Shown: one piece after another, positions 11,813 through 23,224 of the stretch | How positions within the stretch are numbered: the stretch's first letter is position 1 | How the letters are laid out: each line of letters opens with the position of its first letter | Assembly: GCA_019914995.1 (NCBI GenBank) | Contig: CM034130.1 | Span: 8,060,001 to 8,124,000, forward strand | Source of the DNA: Acanthochlamys bracteata | Lineage: Eukaryota > Streptophyta > Magnoliopsida > Pandanales > Velloziaceae | DNA length: 64,000 bases | Direction of reading: 5' to 3' | The notes under the pieces: model-generated | Told to the model about the DNA's origin: nothing | What the model saw: the letters and a program-made list of their open reading frames with translations, nothing else | Database searches by the model: none | Position numbers and translations under genes: made by a program

Positions 11813-13683
11813 TAAGTGCTACTAATGAAAAATCTCAAGGGATATGCTTCGATATTCAAAAAGGTTAGGCTTTGGGGGGAAAAAAAAAGTATTGTGGTTG
11901 ATAGAAAATGTACAAAATAGAAGATATTTGTAAGTGCTTTTCAACTTCATTTTATCTCAAATTATATCATTTGCATGAAGATATCTATCAAGTTGCTCTG
12001 TATGTTGATTCCAAATTTGAAAACTTTAGAGTGGTTACGACCGAACGAAATTTATCCTTGCGTCGTATATGGAACATTGTTGTATAATATAGATATATGG
12101 CTATCATACTATTATTAGTGATTAATTTACTAAATTTAAAATGTTAATGATTTTTATTATATAGCATATTTTACAAATTTTTGTGATACGTGCTAAAATT
12201 TTCAAGTTTCTGAAATAAATTATTTGGTTCGATCATATACATATGAAATTTATAATTCATACACTCGTTAAACTTTTCACAAGCGAACTTCTCTTACATT
12301 GAGACCCTGCTCGGAATAAAAAAACAACAAATTTTTGTTTTCCAGTCTTCAAACCGAAAGTTACGCACTTCTATTTCTGTGAACTCAGTAACAGAAACAT
12401 GTATTTGGATATAAGCCAATTCTATATAATTCCTTAAATGTACAAAATGTTGCTTGTCTTCCTCGGTGAATTCATCTGAAATCTTCTTTATTGTCTTGAG
12501 CAACATTATTAACATTGTGAATTTTTTTCTCTCTCAACAATAGCTCGACATCCTCAAAGAAAGAGATTCAAATTTTCTCAAGAAAAAGAATTCTAAACTA
12601 AACTGTCACAGTCTCACTAATTGGAGAAGAAGAACAACGAGAATACCAACGAATATTGTTGGATATCGTTGGATCGACGGAATCGTTGACCGGAGACGGC
12701 GAGGAGGAGGATCAACGAAGACGGCGGAAGAAGAAGACCAAATGTTGCAGGAGATCAGTGGAGCGGTGGACGTTCATCAATTTCCGTGGATAGAAAGAAG
12801 ATGAAGAGAGAGATAGGAGACAAAACGAACGCTCGTTAGCTATTTTTCCTTGGATCCTAATGAATTTTTTATTGTATTGGTTGGACATTTCATTATTTGA
12901 AAAATAATACCAAAATTTTTTTACATTAAATAATTTACTAAAATAAATGACTATAAAAATAAATTATTATAAAAAATATTATTAAAAAATAAATTATTAT
13001 TTTTTGTATATAAATGAAAGTAAATTAAAAATAATCATTCACCAAGAAAGATAATAACTATAAAATTCTCATATTTTGGTTAGAAACATATAGATGGCTT
13101 AGAATAAAGAAGGATCCAAGAGTCTATAAAAACTGTCGTTCATGTACGAAGGAAGTAAAGTCAAGGGAAAACATCATGATGTATTTTATTAATATGAAAT
13201 TTGGTACTAAGCCTCCCTAGATTCATGGTACCATTAATTTAATAACAACTCCATTAATTAAACTACATATGCAATTTATAGATGTGACACTAGGGCCACT
13301 TAATCATCCCTAGTCTTGCTTTCCTTTATAAAGTTAAACCCACTAGTTATGTTTTAATCAAAGTCTTTTGCTCTTATTTCCTACTAAATCTCCTCTTCTT
13401 CGATTTCCTACTAAATCTCCTCCAAATTGGTGTTTGTTTAATGAAATTTATGAGATCTTTTGAAGAAAAAAATGAAGATCAATCAATGTATGATTAAACG
13501 TAAAAAGCAAGTTGCTAATTGTTTCGCTTTCCAAAATTTAAAAAAATGGAGGACTAAGATTTCTTGGTTTGGTACAAAACCGTGGGTTTAATTAAAAACT
13601 CAGCCACAGATTTCAGCGGCTGTTTGGAAGCGTATAAAATAAAATTTTCTAGTTTATAAACACTTCGATATTCCCTAATAAAG

Positions 13684-13893
13684 AGTGCGTTTAGAATTAT
13701 TTATAAAATAAAGTTTTTTTTAAATAAAAAATATTTTTTAAAAAATAAATTTTATTCTTTTAAAAAATAGTTAAAATATATAATTAAAAAATATTATTAT
13801 GTAAATTTTTTTAATAATATTTTAAATAAATTTATTTCTAAAATATATATTAAAATTAAAAAATATTATTAAAAAATAGAAAGTCAAACGTCT
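13684..13893. mobile_element. MITE-like AT-rich element, inverted orientation
   Basis: Begins GTGCGTTTAGAATTATTTAT and ends AAAGTCAAACGTC. The body is the reverse complement of the copies at 671 and 56195. Confidence 0.5.
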
Positions 13894-14663
13894 CTAGAGA
13901 GGTGCTCGAGTGTGCTTTTAGCTCCCTATTTCACCTCCTTTTCAACTTCTGTTTTTTCAAAATTTTTTTGTACAGTGCTCTAAATTTTTTTAATTTAAAC
14001 AATATAAATAAGTTATACATTATAAAATATTATATATAATTTTTATTATTCTAAGCTAAAAAATACAAACTTGTTTTTAAAAAATTCACGCTAAAAGTTC
14101 ATTTTTATCAAAAATCACATTTTCATAAACAATCTCATAAGACCAATACAACTTTTGACAGTACATAAAATAGCATAGCTACTGGTCTGAAATGCTTCCA
14201 AAGGAAAATGGTGGAGCTTAAAAGAAGAGAACAACAACCTTTTTTTTTTCTTGTATAGAAGTTCCCAATCGAAATTTGCCTATCAATTTGCCAAGATTTT
14301 ATTCATTTCACCGTCACTGCAGAAAATGAGAAAAGAAAAACAACAGATATTTGATCAATAGACAACTAATACAAACACCTGCCCCAACTGGCACATTTGG
14401 CTATTGACTGAACTTGTAGCCTAAATCACAAAACAATCAACTCATGCTATGAACAATCAGGTAAAGATACAAAAGCAAGCTGCACAGACAATTCAGGGTA
14501 GAGCAAACTAGTGTGTCAAATTCAGTATATGGAAGTTCTCCATCAAAAACTTCACTGGTTTTACAATTTCATACGATAAAATATCATACTCAAGTAACCA
14601 TACAAGATTGAGTCAAGAAACCTTACCAGACTAGCAGCCAACATTGTTCACCTTATTGTCTCC

Positions 14664-17113
14664 CTAGTCCTGCTGCACAAATGATTAAAGTGAGGACTTG
14701 AGAATTTTTGAAGAGAATGAAGAGCATGAGATAACCTTGAATTTAAAGGCAGACAAAATCACATTCATGTGAAAATAAATGGCAGATGAACTTATTAAAA
14801 GCACTGATACGGAAATTTAACACGTAGTAACAATCCATCAAAATTTCTTGGCAGAATATACTCTAGGACATGTTAACAGGTAATCCAGGTAAGGTAGAGT
14901 TAAGAACACCTTTGCCTATATTCAACTGGCAGAGTCAGCAAAAGCAAAAGAGCTTGCGGTTTACCATTATTCATGTTGCTCATGGTAGAAAATACTGCAA
15001 TAATCTCAAAAGTCTTACTAATCTTTTACACCATGTCCTACTTGTACGGCTCCATAACATTTATAAGAAGCATGGTTTTGAAAGTAAAATATCCATAAGC
15101 AGCTTTTAGAAGCCAGAATACATCATTCAAGGAGATGACTACATGAATCACTATCCTAAATGTGGGAAGAAGCCCTACAGGATTAAGAATAGTTCAATCT
15201 CATCAGGTTGTATCTCATAATGGCAGTATTAACATGATTAAATTGCATGCTGAACCTACTAATAATGTTATGTATAGGATGATTTACAATTCTCTGACCA
15301 AGATTACTCTGGTGTGCTCACAATTCATAGTATGGACACAGGTGAAAACAGCACTATCAGTCAAATCATCTTCGGCTACAAGGAAATTCAAGAACTACAT
15401 TTAAATTTGTTTCTTCATATCTGAACCCTCCCTGGATTTAAGCCAATGTGTGCCGGGTCCTTCATCACATTAACCAGTTCCATCAGCAACGCTCTACACT
15501 GACTCGCCTAATCCATATCTCAAGAACTAGAAGGTCTTGCAATTATCCAGTAGTATCTTAGTTCCCTATCAGCTATTAACTTCTGAAGTTGCACATTAGT
15601 AGAACAGTCCATGATCCTAAACAGAAAGTAACTTCATTTTTAAAGACCATTTCAAGAAGACAGAGATATAGCTTTATGGACAGTCATCACAAGAGCCATG
15701 GCCATGGTGTAATTTACAATTAATTCAACTCTAGAGAAGCATATTCTTCTTAAGCCCAACCCAAAACATGCATTAAATAGAAAAAGCTAGCCTAGCAATT
15801 TCGCACTTCTGTATTCTGTCATTAAACAGAAACATGCTTATTAGTACAGTCAGGTTAATGCAACTTTTCTGTTGCTATGGAGTAGATTCACATTAATGAA
15901 TATGCATCACCTGCTCTATCATCTTTTAAATAAAACATGGAATGGATTAAATACAATATCTTTTCATAATTAAGATCTATAACACAAGCAACAGTTCATT
16001 ATATGTTAGAAAACAGCAGCTTGCCTATTTTAATATACTAATTTCCAAAAAAATAATGAGACCATGTACAATTCTACCCATTATGCACAGAAAGTAGCTG
16101 TTGAAAAACATGATTAAAAAGTTTGGCAAGAAGAAGGCAAGAAGAAAAAGGATGGAAGCAGTCTATGCAATGTCTTTAACTGAAATAATTTACGCATGGA
16201 TTCAAGGATATAACTGATCACAATATCAGCGGAAGTACATAATAACTACATAACATATGGCTTAAGACATACCCAGTCACTATCATCATCATCATTGCCA
16301 TTTTTTTTGGGACGGGTCTTCCAGCTTCCTTCTGAATAGGCAGCTTCATTGGACCAAATGGAGTATCAATGTCAACATTTCCTTTCATGGAATGACGAGT
16401 TCCTCTTCCCCTGTTCATGTCCCAAACTGCAGATCCAAAGTCCTAGGGCCTAAATGCTTTTCAACCTTTGCCGATTCACCAACAGAACCATTGCTTACAC
16501 CAGAAAGCCAGACTTCATAGTCCAAATGACTGACTCCTAAATCGAAGTCATTTATGTTGTTTAATTTCATCAGATGGAGGATGGCCACAATCTCTTCAAA
16601 GGAGAACTTCTCAAAAAAATTTTTTTTGAGGTCACTGTCTTGCTTATATGGGATAGGACTCGTCTTCTTTAAAGGAATTATGAGCCTTTGAAGGACAGGG
16701 ACGCCAACTATGAGATCCATCTTGCTTCTGTAAGGAATAATGCTGCCTTCATGGGTATCATCATAAGTAAATTTGATGTCATCACAGATCAAGGTCAGTG
16801 TTTTCTTCACTACTTCAGCACCATGTGCACAAACTGTCCCTGCGTCAGGGATTAAGCCAGAAAGAAGCTTTCTGCACTTTCTATCAAGTAGTTGATGTCG
16901 CAAAGAGGGATGGAACAGGATTTGGATTTGAGATCTCAATCTCAACAACAATCTCAGCCTCTTCAGATGAATGGCCTTGACATCAGCTGATGTCTTCCCA
17001 AACACGATTGCCCCCTCAATCTTCTCCTCATTGTCATGGATAAAGTCTTTGACCTTTTCAACAAAGCTATTATTCATCATCCTTGTCCTTTTTCTCTTTT
17101 GCTTCTCTTCCAT
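14664..17113 (-). pseudogene. Decayed LEA14-like (group 2 LEA, WHy domain) gene
   Basis: The main body is 16273-17113. An open frame of 232 codons (16415-17113) holds blocks typical of the LEA_2/WHy desiccation proteins related to Arabidopsis At2g44060: EKVKDFIHDNEEKIEGAIVF, LLSGLIPDAGT, DDIKFTYDD and SIIPYRSKMDLIVGVPVL. Between them the similarity jumps frame: EIEISNPNPVP and CDINYLIES lie in other frames near 16880-16970. The conserved tail starting at DFGSAVWDM lies in a third frame at 16440-16274, behind a TAG where the family has a lysine codon. A poly-A run near 16310 breaks the acidic tail again. A donor at 16273 and an acceptor at 14673 would add a short last exon reading CAG GAC TAG. 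Intact members are cytosolic proteins of the late-embryogenesis/desiccation class. Several compensating indels make loss of function very likely. Confidence 0.8.
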
Positions 17114-17366
17114 GATTTTTGTTCTCAGAGGATGCTGTGCCTAAGAACTGAAGCAGGAAAATCAAATCTATCTACTTTCCACTAATTGTTTTTTCAGAAT
17201 CTAAAAGATAAGTAAGAAAAAAAATAAAAGAACAATCAGCACAATCTGCAAATATAATATAAAGCAGTTTTTTACATACATCTGCTCTGTCCGTTCTTTA
17301 ATCTGCTTTAAATTTTCAATTCCACATAGTTATCACAATATATATTAAACATCAGAAGTTTCACTT

Positions 17367-17452
17367 AAACTTGTGAAGATCCAACAATGACTAAAGTCAA
17401 ACTGCACATAAACTTGTGAAAATCCAACAATGACTAAAGTCAAACTGCACAA
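17367..17452. repeat. Tandem duplication, 43-bp unit
   Basis: Two nearly identical 43-base units (17367-17409 and 17410-17452), each with CAACAATGACTAAAGTCAAA, differ at about two positions. They lie upstream of the LEA pseudogene. Confidence 0.85.
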
Positions 17453-17836
17453 GTACATATCTAATTTTAACAGAAAGTGCAAGATCATATCTAATTCAAA
17501 GTCCTTATCTTTCAACTGGTTACTTTCATTCTCTCCCACCTAAAAACATTAGGATACCATAGTATCAAAAGGTAACTAAGATCCACTTATACAGAGAGTG
17601 CAAAAACATATTATTTTCAAGCTTATTTCTCTAGCAGTTCACTCCAACACAATGTCGACCAAAGAAAATCTCAAACAAGAACTAATCGAGCCACAGTCAA
17701 GACAAATGTTCATTTCGCATGAAATGCAGCTATATTATCTTTACAAAAACTCTAGAGTAAAATGGCAGGAATCATCTCCAACTTGGAGTTTCTTGGCAAC
17801 AAGAAAATTCCACGACTATGTTACTTCTTCAAAATC

Positions 17837-18364
17837 TATTAAATAAAAATTTAATCTCACATTACTTATCAATAGTTTTAAAATAATATTTATAAAAATT
17901 TGAACTCAATTTTCTCATCGCCAATTAGTTTTAAAAAAATTTTAAATTTGCCACATAGTATCAAAACAAGTTACGTCAGATTAATTCAAAATGTGGGCTA
18001 AATTTAACTTTATTATTTATATCTATCAGAATCTTTATGGTCTGCTTTATTTTAGAGCAAAATAGCTCGCTTCATTTCAAAACAGGTAGTCTGTTTCATT
18101 CAAAAAATAATTATCCGCTATATTTTAGGACAAATAGTCTATTTTTATTTCAGAACAGATCACTCGTTTTCCAATTCATTACATGATACGTAATCTGCAT
18201 CAATTCAATTTATATAAAAAAAAAACGCTCCGCTGAAAGACAGATATTAAAAAAAAATTTAGTCTCATATTACTTATCAATAGTTCTGATATAATATTCA
18301 TAAAAATTTGGGCTCATTTTTTTCATCGCCAATTGATTTTGAAAAAAATTCTAAATTCGTCACA
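17837..18364. mobile_element. TRIM-like miniature LTR element, copy 2
   Basis: This element is homologous to the one at 1954-2471 along its full length. Terminal repeats of about 119 bp lie at 17837-17955 and 18245-18364, each with ATTACTTATCAATAGTT and CATCGCCAATT and ending CACA. After the left repeat comes TAGTATCAAAAC, a weakened form of the tRNA-Met primer site. The interior holds the same ACAAATAGTC phrases. It carries no coding capacity. It lies in the old promoter side of the LEA pseudogene. Confidence 0.6.
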
Positions 18365-18889
18365 AAAATATTATTTAAACAGATATCTTTTTTAACCATT
18401 ACAGAAACCCCAAATCCCACAAGATAATAAATACTAACCAGATCCACTTGTATCAAAAGCTTCATACTTTACAAGCCAAGAGATGATCTAAGTAAACAAA
18501 CAAAATTCAAACAACAAAATAACAATCAATCGAGTGAGAGTAGCAGAAAACTCCTGTGAATAATCTCAAGGAGATTGCTATCTTCTAAAAATCGCTTTAA
18601 ATCCAAAATTCTTCAAAGTCTACAACTGTTTCAGTGATCTGTTGTTAGAGCAGAGAGGAAGGGGCCAAGCTACGACATTTTGTCAAATCGAATTCGGTCG
18701 TTTTGAGTCGGACAACAAACCGAGAGAACGAGACCAACGACGACGTTTCTCTCCAAACCGTTTATTTTATTTTATTTAATTTTTCCCCCCGCGGTCGTTT
18801 GTTGTCCGGTTATTAAGAGAGCGGTGAACTTACCCGGAGAGCACGATAACCTGCTGCCTTTCTTCTTCGGCCAATTCGTTTCCTTTTTT

Positions 18890-21800
18890 ATGCTTTTTTT
18901 TCTTCTGTGGGGCATTTCATCGGACGATCCGTTAACAATGCTGGAAACCAATGCGGACCAATCCAGGCGATACACTCCACCACCGCAGAGGTAATAATTC
19001 TCCTTCTGCTTATGTCTTTGATATTAGAACTTTTTTCTTCTTCTTCTTCTTCTTCTTCTTCTTCTTTTGTTATTGGGATTAGATTCGGTGGTAGAATTTT
19101 GTTTTCCGGAGCTTGATTGTTCATTTTAGTGATTGTTTAGCGATATTTTGTACTGAGCCCACGGTTTTAGATGATTGGAAAGAAAGGAAGGAAGCTCGCT
19201 GTAGCTTTTGTGATTTTGTTTAGTTTTGGTTGGATTGAGAGGTAGAATTGCTTGGTTGCTTGGTTATGAGGAACGGAGAAGGATAATTGAGCTAGGTGGA
19301 GCTGTTGCTTACTTTTTCCAGTGATTCTGGTGATGTTTGTTTGTCTTGAGTTGTGTATTTTTTCAGTTACTTGATTGGAAGGATGAAAGGGAATGATTGA
19401 GCTTGGTGATGGTTCCTCAATATCATTGCAAACTTAATTCTTGCTTGATTCACTTTCATAGTCAGGTTATAGGTGATATTTTTGTTGGGTTTCCCGGAAG
19501 GGAAGCGCTGCAGGCTTGTGCTAACCATCTCCTGAAGAATTGAGCTTTCTGTGACTGGATTACTCTTGTCATTGATTTATTGTGGACTTAAACAGTGTCA
19601 AATAATTATATATCTAGTTCCTCGACTTTGAGGGTTGTGAGGGGAAAGAACTAGCTTGTTCAGTCTTTCTGAGTTTTGCTCCTTTGTTGATTCGTTAGTG
19701 ATGTTAAACTCTTACTCTTTGATTGTTGCACTACTTCTATTATTAATGTTTATAGTTTGCCTTTTCCTTTCTTTTTTTAAAGTTACCTCATTGCATGGTT
19801 TCTGTTTACTTAGCTTTTGAATCTGCTATCTTGTTCAGGAACCGTTCGCTAAACCGACGTAAATCTGGTGGTGAGTGATACCTTCTTTGATGAATGGCAG
19901 CTACTGAATTCAAAACTCATTATATACTTATGATTGATTTTGACTAGCATTGTCCAATATATTTCTAGTGAGAATAACACTTGATTAAAGTATAGTTATA
20001 GAAGGATGAAATTAGCAGTTTGGAATCAGATACGCAATTGCATTATTAAGTTTATTCTCATACATGCATCGTAAATCTAGTTTGCAAGTGGTGCTTTTGG
20101 TGTTATACGCAAGTGGTCGTTGACATAGGAAGATTACTTTCATCAGCGTTTGACCCCAAAAAGAACAAATATTGGGATGTTTGGAGTGCTTAGTGCACTG
20201 CTTTTCATTCCCCAAAGCTCTCATGTTTCTCATTGAACCTTCTATAGTTTTTTGTAGTTTTTATTTTAAATTTGGAAAGCACAGGTGAATTATGTGTCGT
20301 ACAATCTTATATGTATACTTTTTATTATTTGTTTTGAGGTCAAAAAATTCAAGCTCGATCTCAAAAAAATTCCCAAAATACTCTTTATTCTAGAAAAGCT
20401 TCTTATCATAAGCACTCTGAAATGTTGCATTTTATTTACTAACCCATGAATGTTTGATCATGACTTGTCAGTATTACCTTTGTTTGTACAGTATTTTGCA
20501 TGTGATTAATTGGTTGTGCAGTAGGATTTAATTTGTTCTACAAGCTCACTGTGAACTTAAGTGGTTTGATGTTTGTAACTCTTTATGACATTTGGCAATT
20601 TTTCTGCTCTATGGTTTTTAATTAGTGATACTGAAGAGTGGTGTTAGGTATTGTGTAATCACCATTGGCACTAACATACATGCTTTGCTTTGACTGAATA
20701 ACATAGAATAGAAGGTAAGAGCTTTCACAGTCTCACAGAAGTATATTGTTACTCTTCAGGACCAATTTATCCTGAACCTAGGTACTGTGGACAATTTCCT
20801 AACCCCTAGATTTATATTTGATCCTGTACATACTTTCTAGTCACTATAAACTTTTCGAGATTGCGTATGGCATGTTCCTGTAATTACGTATGTGCAAGTA
20901 ACATGCTTATCTGTTGACCTGTTACAGTTGCCCTCATCACATTTTTATATCAATAATTGTGTTTTCGAGTTGGCAAGACTAACATATTATCACAAAGATG
21001 TACTCAAGTTGAGGAAGCTTCTTATAGACTTGGAAATATTTTTGGTAAGCTAGTAATAAGGTTTCTGATAAAATCACATTAACCTTGCAGATAAGTTTGA
21101 GAAGGTTAACTTCTCTGTTGGCAACGAAGGAGAGAAGATTCAACCACCTCCTTCTAGAACCTTTCATACTGTGGATTATGCAGAGAATGGCAACAACAAT
21201 GTTCAAAATGAAAACATCCATCCCAGATTGATTCCTATGGATGGATGCTGCAGTAGTGAGGCTGCTCATCTCCTAAGTAATCGTATGTATGCTTACATGT
21301 TTCATATGAGAATTTATTTGTTAGTATTTCTTTAGTACAACTGAAGTCCTCAACTATTACTAACCACTCCTTGACTGAGGGTATTAAATATGTTCTCGAG
21401 CTGAGGCTAGTATGTATTGTGATTGTGTCATGCCTAATTGGAGCTTCAGATTTTGAGCTCATGAAGGACCTAAAGGCAACTAGATGAAGTAGTCCTTTCT
21501 ATTGCTTTAGCTTAGATGGTTGACTCTGCATTTTTTGGATTATCATACCTTTGTTCCTTATGATGTTCTTTTTGAGGAGAACCTATCAATCTCATTAACA
21601 TTTATAATTTTCTGCATATAACTTTTTTGTCAATCTTTTCTTAATTTCTTCTCGTTTTGTTTTCTGCAAGTAGCATAGCAAACCATGGCTTATTTATGAT
21701 CATTTAGCGAAGACAACTTTTCGAAAAAACCTTTTAAATCAGAGTTTCAACCACATTTAGATGAAATTTCGGCATGAAGGGATATATTTTTGGTCTCTAA

Positions 21801-22679
21801 GATAAATACTAAGTTTGACTTGTTGAGGTTGCAGACATGTCGTTCAGGAAGGTTTACTTGTTTCAGGTATAGTAGCACAGCGTGCCATGCTCATTGCATT
21901 GTGTTATTGGTATTTTGAAGTTGAGGCAACTTATTTCATTTTTTTTATCTAGGATTTTTACTTCTATAATGAATTAAACTTAAAGTATCGATAATTCATT
22001 TTGCAGGTTGGAGAGCTGCAACGCAATCGTGCAATGACCCTTCTGTTGATATAGCTGGTAGGTAGAGCAGTAAGGGGCCATAATCGTGTCAGCTTATGTT
22101 TCCTCAGTTTATCTTATTGTTTGCTAAAACCTGAATGTTATCAATGGTAAATGTTTATAAAACAGTCCTTATCTGATTGTTATGTAGTTTTAAGATAAAA
22201 TTGAAGGTATATACAGAGGTCTGAAGTAACCCAAGGAAGGATAAGCAATTTTCCTTCTCAGTGAATTGATGCATATGTTCATTTCTTAACAATTCATTCC
22301 AGTCTACCTTGTGTATATAGGACACGTTCTTGTTCTTGCTTAAAATTTTTGGAGTAATCTGAGTTCTAAATGCCTAAATTTGTAGACAGTCTGTGATAGA
22401 GGCCTATCTTGCAATTTGTTTTCTGATCCTACCAATTTTCTTCTCCACCAGAAAGACCAGTACTGTACTCTGGAGTTAGTGGCTCATCATGGGGGCACGT
22501 GAAAGTTGCTCACCAGGTGAAGTAAAATTTCAGCCTTTACCTGCGATATATTGATTCGTTGTTTGGCACCAATTAACCGAACTCTGGTAACTCTGCAGAT
22601 GGATTTTCAGGTGGAACTTCGACATTCGATTCAGAATGCCTCATCAAACACGGTGTCTAATGCTGGAAATCGCTACTGA
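18890..22679 (+). CDS. Unrecognised conserved-looking small protein, seven exons
   Basis: The coding exons are short and were found by phase-matched splice sites: start to 18990, 19839-19870, 21091-21282, 22007-22057, 22452-22516 and 22599-22679. This gives 157 aa from the ATG at 18938, or 173 aa from an in-frame ATG at 18890. The protein is hydrophilic, with a basic N-terminus (NRSLNRRKSG), a middle segment with KFEKVNFSVG and PPPSRTFHTVDY, and a C-terminal block with YSGVSGSSWGHVKVAHQ. I see no membrane segment, signal peptide or known domain. The seamless frame over six junctions is strong evidence for a real gene. An additional 32-base exon (21835-21866) can be spliced in but puts the next exon out of frame. 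Function is unknown. Its 5' end lies beside the decayed LEA gene's old promoter. Confidence 0.75.
19027..19066. repeat. TTC triplet microsatellite
   Basis: About eleven TTC units lie in intron 1 of the unrecognised gene that starts at 18890, just downstream of its first exon. Confidence 0.9.
21835..21866 (+). other. Possible cassette (poison) exon
   Basis: A 32-base segment bounded by GTTGCAG and GTATAG sits between exons 3 and 4 of the unrecognised gene. Skipping it joins the flanking exons in frame. Including it is also in phase with the upstream exon, but it shifts the next exon into a frame that meets TAG within 16 codons. It could therefore act as a switch that sends transcripts to nonsense-mediated decay. 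It may equally be a chance pair of splice-like sites. Confidence 0.3.
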
Positions 22680-23224
22680 ATCATCAGTGACTGACGTTAT
22701 AACTAATTGTTTTATAAGTTCTAAGAACTGATGTCGTTGTTATGTAGTTGACGATGTCTGAGTTTTGTGCATTATCGCACTTTAACACGACTGCTGGAAT
22801 GTGTAGTCAAGTTATTGGCAGAGCGATGTTGTGAGTCGATTAAAACTATTAACCATTATAGCTCTTGTCTTTCATAAACCATTTGGTGCCCTGCTGTTAC
22901 GGCTCACATTTAATGATAGTATTTCTGTATCCTTGGGTTTCTGCCAAAACTTCGGCTCCATCGATGACTAACAAGGTTTGCTTGAATATGCAAAGTTACT
23001 ATTAGAAACAGAATGTGTTCTAGTTCTATATACAAACTCAGACAACATTTCTTGATGCAAGAAGTTCCCAGCAAGCTCTTAGGTGGAGATTCTGTCACAA
23101 TAGAAGCTACAGCTCAAGCATGGCAGGAATGGGATACCATAACTTCAAAATATGACCTAGAAGTATTAAGACATCTAACTTCTTCAGTAACAGATAACTT
23201 GGTATCCAACGTATTTTCAAGCGG

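Larger units (their letters stand above)
11120..14663. other. Intergenic region between ARGOS-like gene and LEA pseudogene
   Basis: Mostly AT-rich, with MITE-like copies at 11661 and 13684. A G/C-richer island at about 12640-12830 reads, on the minus strand, like a transcript leader in front of a 73-codon frame (12294-12515) that I do not recognise. No other gene is supported. Confidence 0.5.
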
